From: Lactiplantibacillus xiangfangensis | Lineage (GTDB): Bacteria > Bacillota > Bacilli > Lactobacillales > Lactobacillaceae | Length of the DNA stretch: 54,501 nucleotides | NCBI RefSeq assembly: GCF_001438845.1 | Contig: NZ_JQCL01000008.1 | Coordinates: forward strand, 1 to 54,501 | Direction of reading: 5' to 3' | The notes under the pieces: model-generated | Databases searched by the model: none | What the model was told of the DNA's origin: nothing | Seen by the model: only the letters and a program-made list of their open reading frames with translations | Program-made: the position numbers and the translations under genes | In this document: piece by piece, positions 43,738 through 52,341 of the stretch | Position numbering within the stretch: position 1 is the stretch's first letter | How the letters are laid out: each line of letters starts with the position of its first letter

Positions 43738-44739
43738 ATGGCAACTCTTAATGACAATCAACAACCAGCCGTTGATAACTTAGCTAGTCAACGACGACAC
43801 CTCGCACACCACGCACTAGGAACTGATATCGACTTGACCTTACTCGGTAGCGACCGTTCGGACTACTTAACTCAAGCCTGTACCCTCATCGACCAGTACG
43901 AAGACCGGCTAACGGTCAACCGGTCGCATTCCGAAGTCATGGCGATCAATCAAGCCGCGGGACAACACCCCGTACAAGTCAGTGCTGCGACCTACAGCCT
44001 CGTTAAGCGAGCAGTGCAACTCAGTCAGCAGCACTTTGGCTTCAATGCGCTAATTGGCCCACTCGTCAAACTTTGGCGAATTGGCTTTTCAAACGCCCAC
44101 GTTCCTAGTGACGCGGAAATTCAGGACCGCTTACGACTCGTCGATCCCCAGCAAGTGGTGTGTCACGACGCCGATTTCAGCGTGTTTTTAAAAGTCGCTG
44201 GAATGGAGCTGGATCTCGGTGGTATCGCGAAGGGCTACATTGCCGATCGCATTCAGGACTACTGGGAAGCCTTTGGGCAACGCGCCGGCATGATTAATTT
44301 AGGCGGAAACCTATTGATGTATGGCGATTCGCCCTTACACGCTGACGGTCAGTGGCGGGTCGGCATCCAAAACCCACTGACACCCCGCGGAAATGCGATT
44401 GCCAGTGTTCAAATAGGGCCTTGTTCAGCCGTTACGAGTGGCATTTATGAACGTCACTTGGAATTTAACGGGAAATCCTACCATCATATTCTGGATTCTA
44501 AGACGGGCTATCCGCGTCAAAATGACCTTGAAAGTGTCACGATCTTTTCAAAAGCCTCCATTGACGGTGAGATTGAAACGACCCGGTTATTCTTTGCCGG
44601 CGGCCCACTTCCCGACTGGGGTAAAGACCGCCCAGACTTGTACGGCGCCATCTTCGTTAATAAGCAACGCCAGCTAAAAATTGTTGGCTTGCCCGTTGAA
44701 CGTGTCACCATCTTGGATGACAACTTTTCCATTCAGTAA
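43738..44739 (+). CDS. apbE: FAD:protein FMN transferase ApbE
   Basis: The 333-residue protein has ApbE motifs: LDLGGIAKGYIAD (about 158-170), MINLGGNLLMYG, a C-terminal SGIYERHLEFNGKSYHHILD segment and the Mg-binding DGEIETTRLF. It attaches FMN to a Thr/Ser of target proteins such as extracellular flavin reductases or fumarate-reductase-like proteins. There is no lipoprotein signal, so it is probably cytoplasmic. ATG 43738 follows GGACGGA; the TTG just before it is less likely. Co-transcribed with the deformylase-like gene. Confidence 0.9.
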   Translation: MATLNDNQQPAVDNLASQRRHLAHHALGTDIDLTLLGSDRSDYLTQACTLIDQYEDRLTVNRSHSEVMAINQAAGQHPVQVSAATYSLVKRAVQLSQQHFGFNALIGPLVKLWRIGFSNAHVPSDAEIQDRLRLVDPQQVVCHDADFSVFLKVAGMELDLGGIAKGYIADRIQDYWEAFGQRAGMINLGGNLLMYGDSPLHADGQWRVGIQNPLTPRGNAIASVQIGPCSAVTSGIYERHLEFNGKSYHHILDSKTGYPRQNDLESVTIFSKASIDGEIETTRLFFAGGPLPDWGKDRPDLYGAIFVNKQRQLKIVGLPVERVTILDDNFSIQ

Positions 44740-44781
44740 AGTTACCGGTCACAAATGGACTTAAAGTTCATCATTTTAAAC

Positions 44782-44825
44782 ACAAAGAACGCTTTGAGCT
44801 GTGCATGGCTCAAAGCGTTCTTTGT
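44782..44825. terminator. Bidirectional terminator between apbE and the MucBP protein gene
   Basis: ACAAAGAACGCTTTGAGC and GCTCAAAGCGTTCTTTGT form a perfect 18-bp stem between convergent genes. Confidence 0.9.
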
Positions 44826-44857
44826 TGTGATCATTCTTTAATTTGGAAGTGAAGTAA

Positions 44858-47554
44858 TTAGTGGCGCTTACGGAACACGACTAGTCCGGCCATTAACCCG
44901 GCTAGTGCGAGTCCCCATCGTTGCGCGCGTGGGGCAACTTGTTCATCAGTCTGTGGTAACGTTTGCCGTTTAGTCCCCATCGTGGCTGGTTTTGATGCGG
45001 GACGGCGCTTCTTTAAGTCCCGTTTAGAATGCTGGAACTGCTTTATGGCTAAAGGTGCCTTGCCACTCGGATTGGTTAATTTCGAATTGGGCGTTGGTAC
45101 TGGTTGGGAATCCGGCGTTGGCTCCGGATTTGGTTTGGGTTTTGAATCTGAGTCTGGTTCAGGTACTGGATCGGCCTCTTGTCCCAGATCTGGTTCCGGT
45201 GCTGGTTCTGGCTCTGGCTCTGGCTTTGGTTCAGGTTTGGGCTCTGGTTCCGGTTCAGGTTCGGGCTCTGGCTCTGGTTCCGGTGCTGGTTCAGGTTCAG
45301 GTTCCGGTGCTGGTTCAGGTTCAGGTTCAGGTTCAGGCTCAGGCTCCGGTGCTGGTTCAGGTTCAGGATTCGGTTCAGGATTCGGTTCAGGTTCTGGTTC
45401 TGGTTCTGGTTCCGGCTCCGGCTCTGGTTCCGGCTCTGGTTCTGGTTTCGGCTCTGGTTCTGGTTCTGGTTCCGGTGCTGGCTCTGGTTCCGGATCTGGT
45501 TCCGGTTCGGGTTCCGGTTCTACAGGAACCTCTTCCCGTTCATAAATAAACGTCACTTCTTGTTCACCATTGCCATACTGTCCGTATTCGTTCCCATCAA
45601 CGGCCGTCAAGTGCCAACCTTCAATGGTTACATGCGCCACCGTATAACTAGTCCCTAACTTACCCTCGAGCGTTTGACTGGGACGTAACGGCTTGTTATC
45701 CGTATCAACATAGTGCACCGTCACTTTTCCAATTCTCTTACGGTAGTTGAGCACAATGTTGACATCCTGATCGCCAAACTTTCCCGTTAGTTGGCCGTCT
45801 GCTGCCGTTAGCTCTTGACCATCCTGTTCCGCAGAAACAAAGTCGTACCCCGGCATAACTGGAACGTCAATCGTCCAATCCGATCCGGGGACTCCGGTTG
45901 GGGCCGTTACCGGTACATCGGCAATGGGCTGTCCATCTTCATCCTTAGCTTCGACCGTCACTTTATGCTTGGTCTTTTCCAGCACAAACGTGACCGTATT
46001 TAATTGCTCGCCAACAATCCAATTAGTGTCTCCCTGAACGGTTTTAAGACTGTAACCTTTCTTGCTCAGTTCCTCGAGGGCGGCGGTCACTTGCGAATTT
46101 TTTGTCAAGTCCTGGGTCTGCCCGATTTGATCAAATAAGTTTAACGCTTGCGTCAAGGCGTTGCCGTCTTCATCGACAAAATTAACTTGGGCGTTGCCAG
46201 CCTGATCATCAATTAAATAATGAATCACAACATTGCCATTAAACGGATACGACGATGTTGACCCGTTAATCCCCACCGTCTTAAATTGCATCACTAACAT
46301 GCCTTGCGGGGACTGGAAGTTTTGCCACTCAATTTCATAATCGTTAAGGTTAACACCGGTCGCCGTCGCAAATTGCGTTGACGGTGTTAAGGCAACCCGG
46401 TTCCCGTTAAGATCAATGATGTAGGCCGACGTTGTATACTTGCCCGTCTTTGGGTCAACGTGGATGCGAATTGGCGGCAAGTTGATTTGCTGGTTCCCCA
46501 CTGGGTATCCTTCGCCATCCAGTGACTGAACCGCATCGTGAATCACACTAATATCACTGACATAGTTATGTGAAACTGACAGTTCTTTTAAATGCCGCAT
46601 CCCCGCAATGGGCGTCAGATCACTGACCGACGTATCCTGGAGAATCAGCTCGGTCAAATCCATGCCTTGTAACGCACTAATGTCTTTCAGCTTACTCCGT
46701 CCCCGATTATACGGATAACCATGGTCGTCTAAAGCATCCAAAGAAATCGTAACCGTAAACCGTTTGAGATTTTTAGCGTACTCTAGTCCTTTTAAGCTCT
46801 CTAAATTTAATGACGCATCCAAATACGCCTTATCGTCACTTTGGTAATTAATATCCGTCGACCAATTATCATCCAGGTCCGCTAACATTTGTTTAGTAAT
46901 CTGACTAACATCTGTAAGCTGTAAATGCTGATTGTGTTGCAAATTATACAAGACGATGTACTGCAGATTTTTATCCGGCATCCACACATTAATATCTTCG
47001 GGTGCTTCCGTGGTGCGAGCAAGGGGCACGGGTGCGGTTGCCGCGGGAGCCGGTGTCTTGTCCTGTTCGTCAATCAAACTGTCCGTGTCAGTTTCTGAGT
47101 GTTCTAAAACCGCTGCTGAGTCCGGTACCCCCTCATTATCTGATTCATGATTAGCTGATCCATCCGCAACCACTTGCGCTTCAGAATCGCTTTGTTCAGT
47201 AACGTTCGGTGTCTCCGCTTGTGACTCAACAACTGTCGCGTTAGACGCTGATACCGACTGGTCAGAAACTGGTGCCACGTCGTTTCCTGCTAGATTAATA
47301 TCGGAATCGGTTTCATTCGTCCCCGTACGGGTTGATTGGGTTTGATTGCGCGATGTTGTGAGTGTAATGGTCTTGTCAAAACTGCTTTCATCAGTTTTAG
47401 CGCTTACAGTATCCTGCGTTTCGGTCATAGGTTCAGTCGTGTCCGCTTGAACCTCCAATTGATTGTAAACACCAACCATCAGGATTGTTGCTCCTGCAGT
47501 CAGCCATTTTTTACCACTTTTGTACATTTTGTAATGAACCTTTTCAGAATTCAT
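44858..47554 (-). CDS. LPQTDE-anchored LRR and MucBP surface protein
   Basis: The 898-residue protein has a KxYKxGKxW signal ([15 protein letters not shown]), a Ser/Thr/Glu-rich spacer, an internalin-like leucine-rich region (about 195-340, with [20 protein letters not shown]), two or three MucBP domains (about 440-700, each with VxFVDEDGN- or VHYVDTDNK-like starts), a PEPEPE wall-spanning stretch (about 705-810) and LPQTDE at 866-871. MucBP domains bind mucus or host glycans, so adhesion is inferred. AAAGGAG lies 12 bases before the ATG. Its sorting signal is the same as that of the protein at 30287. Confidence 0.9.
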   Translation of the reverse strand: MNSEKVHYKMYKSGKKWLTAGATILMVGVYNQLEVQADTTEPMTETQDTVSAKTDESSFDKTITLTTSRNQTQSTRTGTNETDSDINLAGNDVAPVSDQSVSASNATVVESQAETPNVTEQSDSEAQVVADGSANHESDNEGVPDSAAVLEHSETDTDSLIDEQDKTPAPAATAPVPLARTTEAPEDINVWMPDKNLQYIVLYNLQHNQHLQLTDVSQITKQMLADLDDNWSTDINYQSDDKAYLDASLNLESLKGLEYAKNLKRFTVTISLDALDDHGYPYNRGRSKLKDISALQGMDLTELILQDTSVSDLTPIAGMRHLKELSVSHNYVSDISVIHDAVQSLDGEGYPVGNQQINLPPIRIHVDPKTGKYTTSAYIIDLNGNRVALTPSTQFATATGVNLNDYEIEWQNFQSPQGMLVMQFKTVGINGSTSSYPFNGNVVIHYLIDDQAGNAQVNFVDEDGNALTQALNLFDQIGQTQDLTKNSQVTAALEELSKKGYSLKTVQGDTNWIVGEQLNTVTFVLEKTKHKVTVEAKDEDGQPIADVPVTAPTGVPGSDWTIDVPVMPGYDFVSAEQDGQELTAADGQLTGKFGDQDVNIVLNYRKRIGKVTVHYVDTDNKPLRPSQTLEGKLGTSYTVAHVTIEGWHLTAVDGNEYGQYGNGEQEVTFIYEREEVPVEPEPEPEPDPEPEPAPEPEPEPEPKPEPEPEPEPEPEPEPEPEPEPNPEPNPEPEPAPEPEPEPEPEPEPAPEPEPEPAPEPEPEPEPEPEPEPKPEPKPEPEPEPAPEPDLGQEADPVPEPDSDSKPKPNPEPTPDSQPVPTPNSKLTNPSGKAPLAIKQFQHSKRDLKKRRPASKPATMGTKRQTLPQTDEQVAPRAQRWGLALAGLMAGLVVFRKRH
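45180..45535 (-). repeat. Low-complexity Pro-Glu repeat inside the MucBP protein gene
   Basis: Six-base units encode PE, AP and KP dipeptides. The opposite strand reads as an open Gly-Ser repeat and is not a gene. The tract is prone to length change and to misassembly. Confidence 0.85.
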
Positions 47555-47647
47555 ATCAGGGATAAACTCCTTTCCGTGTTGCCTATTTTTTATCGCACAT
47601 CGGAGTATACGGGAAGCATCCTAATTCGTAAAGTACCCAAATTAAGC

Positions 47648-47689
47648 AAAAAGCCACTCAAGCTGATTTTTCGTCAGTCGTTGAGTGGC
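47648..47689 (-). terminator. Terminator of the dihydrouridine synthase gene
   Basis: GCCACTCAA and TTGAGTGGC flank a loop and are followed by T5 on the minus strand. Confidence 0.85.
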
Positions 47690-47710
47690 ACGCGTTATTT
47701 TCTTAAGTGC

Positions 47711-48706
47711 TTATAAATCGCGTTCTAATCGGTCTACAATGGCTCGCACATCATCGGTTGTCTTTGTTTGCATTAATTCGTTACGAATTTCAGCTGCGTG
47801 CCGCATCCCGCGGACGTAAATTTTAAAGAACCGTTGTAAGGGTGCGAAGTGTCCTTGTAAACCTAAGGCAACAAATTGATCATATAGATCGACTTGGTAA
47901 CGTAAGAGTTCTAATAAATCCTTAGCGGAATGTTCTTTAGGCTCCGCTTCAAAAGCGTAGGGATTTTGGAAAATTCCACGCCCAATCATGATCCCATCGA
48001 CACCTGGGTGCTGTTCAGCTAACTGAATTCCCGCTTGATAGTCTAGGATGTCCCCATTGATTTGCAATAACGTATCCGGTGCGATGGTGTCTCGCATCTG
48101 AACCAAGTTATCGATCAGCTCATAGTGGGCTGGGACCCGACTCATTTCCATCTTAGTCCGCACGTGTACGGTTAAAACGGGAACTTGTTGTTTCAATAAG
48201 AATGGAATCCACGTCTCGTATTCTTCAACTGCGTCAAATCCTAACCGGGTCTTCACGCTGACGGGCAAATCTGCCTGCCGGGCGCCTTCGATAACTTCCT
48301 TGGCCCGATCGAAATGGCGGATAAGGTCACTCCCGCTGTGGTTTTTAATCACGGCCATGTCTGGGCATCCCATGTTTAAATCAATCGCCTGATAGCCTTT
48401 ACGAGCAACTTCGTGTGCCGCTTTGACGAAGTCTTCCTCCGAATTTCCCCATAGTTGCACAATTGGTTTCGGGTTTTCGGTAGGATCGACATAAAGTCGT
48501 CCCAAGGTCGTAAATTTGGCTTTGGGGTGGGTAATGCTTAAAGCGTTGGTAAATTCCGTATAAAATACATCTGGTGCGGCTGCCCGCATCACGACCCGCC
48601 GAAACACGGAGCCGGTGACCGCCTCCATGGGCGCTAAACTAAAAAACGGGCGGTGCGCTGCTTTTGCTTCTTTGACAACACCTTGCCAATAAGCCGACTG
48701 CGTCAT
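47711..48706 (-). CDS. tRNA-dihydrouridine synthase
   Basis: The 331-residue flavoenzyme has the TIM-barrel start FFSLAPMEAVTGSVFR, the catalytic Cys114 in DLNMGCPD and the FMN-binding GDI...GIMIGRGIFQNPYAF pattern. It reduces specific uridines in the tRNA D-loop with NADPH. Firmicutes carry two or three paralogues; which positions this one modifies is not clear. It is monocistronic. Confidence 0.92.
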   Translation of the reverse strand: MTQSAYWQGVVKEAKAAHRPFFSLAPMEAVTGSVFRRVVMRAAAPDVFYTEFTNALSITHPKAKFTTLGRLYVDPTENPKPIVQLWGNSEEDFVKAAHEVARKGYQAIDLNMGCPDMAVIKNHSGSDLIRHFDRAKEVIEGARQADLPVSVKTRLGFDAVEEYETWIPFLLKQQVPVLTVHVRTKMEMSRVPAHYELIDNLVQMRDTIAPDTLLQINGDILDYQAGIQLAEQHPGVDGIMIGRGIFQNPYAFEAEPKEHSAKDLLELLRYQVDLYDQFVALGLQGHFAPLQRFFKIYVRGMRHAAEIRNELMQTKTTDDVRAIVDRLERDL

Positions 48707-48883
48707 ATTATTGCCATTCCCTTCTAAAACATTTCTCTGTTAACACAATAAAACTATCATAGCGATTATTGCGAGTTCTGTACAATATTTTAATTGACCA
48801 TCCCAAAATTGAAAGATACAAATTGGTGACTTAATGGCCTAGCCTGATTGCCACTAGTCCTTTACTCTTATAGTATTGGCCAC

Positions 48884-48918
48884 AAAAAAAGGTAACGGAA
48901 AATGCCTTCCCGTTACCG
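48884..48918 (-). terminator. Terminator of the small membrane protein gene
   Basis: GGTAACGGGAA and TTCCGTTACC form a stem followed by T7 on the minus strand. It supports the small ORF at 48947 being a real transcribed gene. Confidence 0.85.
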
Positions 48919-48946
48919 CTAAAATAGCAAAATTGATTAAAATCGA

Positions 48947-49141
48947 TTATTTAAATAATAACAAAGCTAACATTAACAGTCCCACCATCAATAAGATGTT
49001 TAAAAATTCGGTCCGTAAGTTAGTTAACTTCAGCGAGCTGAATGTGACACCGGCGCCAGCATCCATATATCTGAAGAAAACCCCACTAAGTACGATACCA
49101 ACCATTAAGACAACTAAAAACAATACTCCCGTCATCAACAT
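48947..49141 (-). CDS. Small two-helix membrane protein
   Basis: The 64-residue protein has two membrane helices (about 3-25 and 45-63) joined by a short polar loop with FSSLKLTNLRTEF. GAGGAG lies 11 bases before the ATG and a strong terminator follows. I do not recognise a family. Its size and topology fit a holin-like, toxin or stress membrane peptide, but nothing in the neighbourhood decides. Confidence 0.7.
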   Translation of the reverse strand: MLMTGVLFLVVLMVGIVLSGVFFRYMDAGAGVTFSSLKLTNLRTEFLNILLMVGLLMLALLLFK

Positions 49142-49353
49142 TACAAACTCAACTCCTCATCCGGTAAAATTTTAGGCCCCTTTTCAGGCCACATTTATTG
49201 TGGACCTGCCCCCCTTTTCAAGCAAGTTTTTTCGGTTAAAAACACCGGCTTCTTAGCATTTTTTTATTAACAAAATCGCACCCAATTGAGCCACAAAATT
49301 GTGCGTGTTAAAATAAGCATTAACCTTAATGAACGGATGAAAGTGTGATTACG

Positions 49354-50247
49354 ATGACCATTAATGATCTCCAAGCGTTTACCATGGTGTACGAATTGCG
49401 CCACATTTCTAACGCTGCCGTGGAACTTCACCTCTCACAATCTGAGCTATCTAAACGGATGCACTCACTAGAAACTGAATTAAACATTAAGCTACTTGAT
49501 ACTTATAATAAACGGAATCTTAAAATCACACCCGCGGGCGAAACCTTTTATCATCACGCGCAAAAAATAATTGCCGATTACGAACAGATGCTTCAAGATC
49601 TAGCTACTAACCGGCCAACAACCTTCAAGCAACTCACAATCGGCTCGATACCAGTCTCTGGACAGTACAACATCGCGCAAAGGATCGGGGTATTTGACCA
49701 ACAACACCCGGAGATCGACCTTAAAGTGATTGAAGGCGAAGGTCATCAAATCGTGACCCAATTGCTGGCCGGCAAGTTGCAAGCAGCCATCATCCGGGAT
49801 ACCCAAACTTACCAGCTTCAACCAACGGATTTTGTCAAACAAACCTTACAACAAGATGAACTGATGATTATCCTGCCGGCAAACCACCCGCTGGCGACAC
49901 AGTCGACGATTCGAATCAAAGATCTCGCACATCAAAAAATTGCGACGCTGCCACCAGGTTCAGGTGTTTACGAACCTATTACCCAGCTCTTTGCACGTCA
50001 GAGCGTCACACCCCAGTTTTTCTTTGAAAGCACCCACATCGAAACCTTGCTCAGTATGCTGGGACAAAACAACGTCACCTTGCTGTTTAAGCAGTCAGCA
50101 CTCCCCTTTATGACCGACCAGTTCGTTATGCGGTCGTTAGCCATTCCATTCATGAGTCAATTAACCTTTGTGTATCCACAGCGCAGTGGCAACCAACTAC
50201 TGACTGATTTGATTGACTCTTTAGTGATTAGCCGGCACACCAATTAA
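49354..50247 (+). CDS. LysR family regulator, probable regulator of gallate metabolism
   Basis: The 297-residue protein has the LysR winged helix (residues 1-60, with ISNAAVELHLSQSELSKRMHSLE divided by the turn) and a periplasmic-binding-protein-like effector domain. The gene is convergent with lpdC. In L. plantarum a LysR protein (TanR) controls tannase, lpdC and the gallate permease genes, and its gene lies next to lpdC, so this is a likely TanR equivalent. The start ATG 49354 gives the usual LysR spacing to LQAF; GTG 49345 is possible. Confidence 0.85.
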   Translation: MTINDLQAFTMVYELRHISNAAVELHLSQSELSKRMHSLETELNIKLLDTYNKRNLKITPAGETFYHHAQKIIADYEQMLQDLATNRPTTFKQLTIGSIPVSGQYNIAQRIGVFDQQHPEIDLKVIEGEGHQIVTQLLAGKLQAAIIRDTQTYQLQPTDFVKQTLQQDELMIILPANHPLATQSTIRIKDLAHQKIATLPPGSGVYEPITQLFARQSVTPQFFFESTHIETLLSMLGQNNVTLLFKQSALPFMTDQFVMRSLAIPFMSQLTFVYPQRSGNQLLTDLIDSLVISRHTN

Positions 50248-50249
50248 TG

Positions 50250-50306
50250 AAAAATAGTCAGTTATCAGATTGGAAACACTTACTAATCTGATAACTGACT
50301 ATTTTT
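50250..50306. terminator. Bidirectional terminator after lysR
   Basis: AAAAATAGTCAGTTATCAGA and its exact complement form a 22-bp stem around a 13-base loop. It also lies downstream of repeat copy C on the minus strand. Confidence 0.92.
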
Positions 50307-50357
50307 CGCCTTAACTATCAAAAGCTAGCATTGAATTAATTCCAACATGACAACCGT

Positions 50358-50558
50358 ATTTAGCGAAGGCGGACAGAAACAATATGCTGTGTCGGCAATA
50401 ACAGCCGGCGTTTTCTTAGCCGGGAGTTATTGCGGGGTGACTCAAAGACGTGGTTTATCGGCTTTGAATCAAGGTTCCAGACCGCACTTTGGCTGGAGCC
50501 GTCCCCCATAGCATATCGTTTCTGTCCGACGAAGCGGTTTGAAAACACTTATTTCAAA
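50358..50558 (+). repeat. Structured intergenic repeat, copy C
   Basis: The closing helix pairs CGGACAGAAAC (50370-50380) with GTTTCTGTCCG (50518-50528), then ATATGCT with AGCATAT. Inside are a hairpin GCAATAAC/GTTATTGC with a CCGGC/GCCGG tip (50395-50433), TGACTCAAAG/CTTTGAATCA (50438-50471) and TCCAG/CTGGA (50476-50497) with loop ACCGCACTTTGG. Its arms differ from copies A and B yet stay paired. A short TTTGAAA/TTTCAAA hairpin (50538-50558) follows and overlaps the lpdC stop codon. Confidence 0.88.
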
Positions 50559-52018
50559 TACTTCTTCCAATCCGGCACTTCTTTGAACTTGGCCCGTTCA
50601 AATTGGTCCTTCATATCGAACGGAACGGTTCCATCGATGACTAACTTTGAACTCATGCCGCGGAAGCGAATGGACTTTGGATCGTATTCGGGGCGTTCGG
50701 ATGGATCCAGTGGATGATTGCGCATCCCGGGCAAGACCATTAAGTCTTGATCAGCTTGAAAGCGGGTATTCATCGTCCAAATCACATCGTTCATATCAAA
50801 AATATCAACGTCTTCATCCACTAAGATGACCGTCTTTAATTCTTTAAACGCGGCAAACGCCAGTAAGGCAGCTTGCCGTTGAATCCCTTCGTCTGCTTCG
50901 TTTTCCTTATGAATTTGCATAATGGTCATTAACTTCCCACCACCAGCGGGCGGATTATAAACATTCGTGACCTTACCAGGAATTGCACGGTCAACCAGCT
51001 GTAAGATACTAGCTTCGGTCGGAATTCCCGCCATGCTGACGTGTTCTTCCGAAGGGCCAATCACACTCTGCATAATCGGATGCTTACGGTGTGTGACCGC
51101 CGTGACTTTAATGACTTGTAACGCGGGGTTCGCATCTCCATCGTACCCTGGAAATTCGGGCATTGCTTTACCCGTATGGGTGTTGATGTCCTCTTGAATA
51201 CGCTCATTCGGCATGATGTAGCCTTCCAGCGTAAATTCAGAACGCGCGATTGCCTTTTCATCAACCGTCAGACCGTCCACTAATTGAACGGCTTGTTGCC
51301 GAATCGCACCCGCAACGCCTAATTCGTTATAACCAAACGGTGTGGTCGGTGGCTCAAAGGTTGCCCCAATGGTCACTGCGGGGTCTAACCCAATGTTGAT
51401 CGTAATGGGCATGGGTTCATTCACTTGCTCGTACTCTTCCGCAAACGCCCCGATGTGCCGACCACCAGGCATGATGTAAATGCCTAACGTATCCTTATCT
51501 TCTAAAACCATCCGGTGAATGGTCACGTCACTCTTAGACTTATCGCGATTGGAGCCCAGTACTACGCCAACCGTAATATAAGGTCCCGCATCAACTGGCG
51601 TATTAGTCGGTGCCGCAACGAGCTTTCGAATATCAAAACCTTCGTCCGTGGCCTTATAGACAACTTCATGCGCTGGAGCTGCATTTTCAGTGACCGTCTC
51701 TGGTTCAATCGGGTTCGAAACGGACTCATTTAAAAACTGTCCTAACGTTTGGTAGTCGTGGTGAAACATTTTACCGACCCGCCGCCGACTTGCCATCAAG
51801 CCGATTAGAACCCGGGTATCCGGGAATCCCTTGACGCGATTAAACATCATCGCTGGGCCTTCCTTAGTTGGCCGTTCAACGGTTCCACCCGCGCCAATGT
51901 AGCGGTAGACACCTGCAAGTTCAGCATCCGGATCGACTTCAACGTTTGTTTCATGATAACTCTGCGGATCATCCTTGATTTCATCAAGCACCCGTCGTAA
52001 ATCCCATGGTTGTTCCAC
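50549..52018 (-). CDS. lpdC: Gallate decarboxylase large subunit LpdC
   Basis: This 489-residue UbiD-family enzyme matches my memory of L. plantarum LpdC along its whole length, including TIHRMVLEDKDTLGIYIMPG, GLDPAVTIGATFEPPTTPFG and RFRGMSSKLVIDGTVPFDMK. It decarboxylates gallate to pyrogallol (and protocatechuate to catechol) using prenylated FMN supplied by LpdB. As in L. plantarum, lpdB and lpdD are not next to it. The start is GTG at 52018, preceded by AGGAG 11 bases upstream. It has its own promoter and a LysR site. It ends in the 3' hairpin of repeat copy C. Confidence 0.88.
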   Translation of the reverse strand: MEQPWDLRRVLDEIKDDPQSYHETNVEVDPDAELAGVYRYIGAGGTVERPTKEGPAMMFNRVKGFPDTRVLIGLMASRRRVGKMFHHDYQTLGQFLNESVSNPIEPETVTENAAPAHEVVYKATDEGFDIRKLVAAPTNTPVDAGPYITVGVVLGSNRDKSKSDVTIHRMVLEDKDTLGIYIMPGGRHIGAFAEEYEQVNEPMPITINIGLDPAVTIGATFEPPTTPFGYNELGVAGAIRQQAVQLVDGLTVDEKAIARSEFTLEGYIMPNERIQEDINTHTGKAMPEFPGYDGDANPALQVIKVTAVTHRKHPIMQSVIGPSEEHVSMAGIPTEASILQLVDRAIPGKVTNVYNPPAGGGKLMTIMQIHKENEADEGIQRQAALLAFAAFKELKTVILVDEDVDIFDMNDVIWTMNTRFQADQDLMVLPGMRNHPLDPSERPEYDPKSIRFRGMSSKLVIDGTVPFDMKDQFERAKFKEVPDWKKYLK

Positions 52019-52051
52019 TATTAAATCATCTCCTCATTAGTTTACAAGTTC

Positions 52052-52080
52052 ATCATACGGCCAGACCCAGAAAGCTTCAA
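52052..52080 (-). promoter_or_regulatory. lpdC promoter
   Basis: On the minus strand TTGAAG, 17 bases and TATGAT are followed by a predicted start near 52045, about 27 bases before the GTG. Confidence 0.65.
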
Positions 52081-52101
52081 TTCGAAAACGGACCGCCTAT
52101 T

Positions 52102-52116
52102 ATTCGCTAATCGAAT
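52102..52116. promoter_or_regulatory. LysR-type recognition site upstream of lpdC
   Basis: ATTCGCTAATCGAAT is a perfect ATTCG-N5-CGAAT palindrome containing T-N11-A. Its centre is about 64 bp before the predicted lpdC start point, the classical position of a LysR recognition site. The regulator at 49354 is the obvious candidate. Confidence 0.65.
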
Positions 52117-52140
52117 ATCAGACAAGATCCCTTACTCAAC

Positions 52141-52188
52141 AAAAAACGGGCGCATGAAAATTTTCACGTGACCGCCTTGGTACCACCT
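52141..52188 (-). terminator. Terminator with a T-box-like GTGGTACC motif
   Basis: On the minus strand GAGGTGGTACC (52190-52179) precedes a hairpin GGCG...CGCC containing CGTGAAAA/TTTTCATG, followed by CGT6. This resembles the 3' end of a T-box leader, but there is no room for a specifier stem since a small gene ends at 52206. It may be a relic that now works as the terminator of that gene. Confidence 0.55.
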
Positions 52189-52205
52189 CAAAATCTAAAT
52201 TATGG

Positions 52206-52328
52206 CTATGATCTATAATATCGCATTAATTTTCGCTTACACTGCCGGGCCGCTTGATAAAGGCCCACCATTGTAGCAATCAAGCTGCCCGCCGTGACAA
52301 TGGTTTGCATGATTGGTTTTAACCGCAT
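52206..52328 (-). CDS. Small membrane peptide (40 aa)
   Basis: AAGGGAG lies eight bases before ATG 52328. The product MRLKPIMQTIVTAGSLIATM and 20 more residues has one membrane helix and a strongly basic tail (RQCKRKLMRYYRS). It starts 13 bases after the upstream gene, so the two form an operon, and a terminator follows. The family is unknown; it could be a bacteriocin-associated or toxin-like peptide. Confidence 0.6.
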   Translation of the reverse strand: MRLKPIMQTIVTAGSLIATMVGLYQAARQCKRKLMRYYRS

Positions 52329-52341
52329 TGGGTTCACTCCC

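Noticed and set aside
45180-45535. Regular short repeats that could suggest a CRISPR array
   Set aside because: Units are six to nine bases with no unique spacers and lie in frame in a surface protein gene. No cas genes are present.
44982-45545. Long plus-strand Gly-Ser repeat ORF
   Set aside because: It is the exact antisense of the Pro-Glu repeat of the surface protein gene, without a ribosome site. The opposite strand has the signal peptide and LPQTDE anchor.
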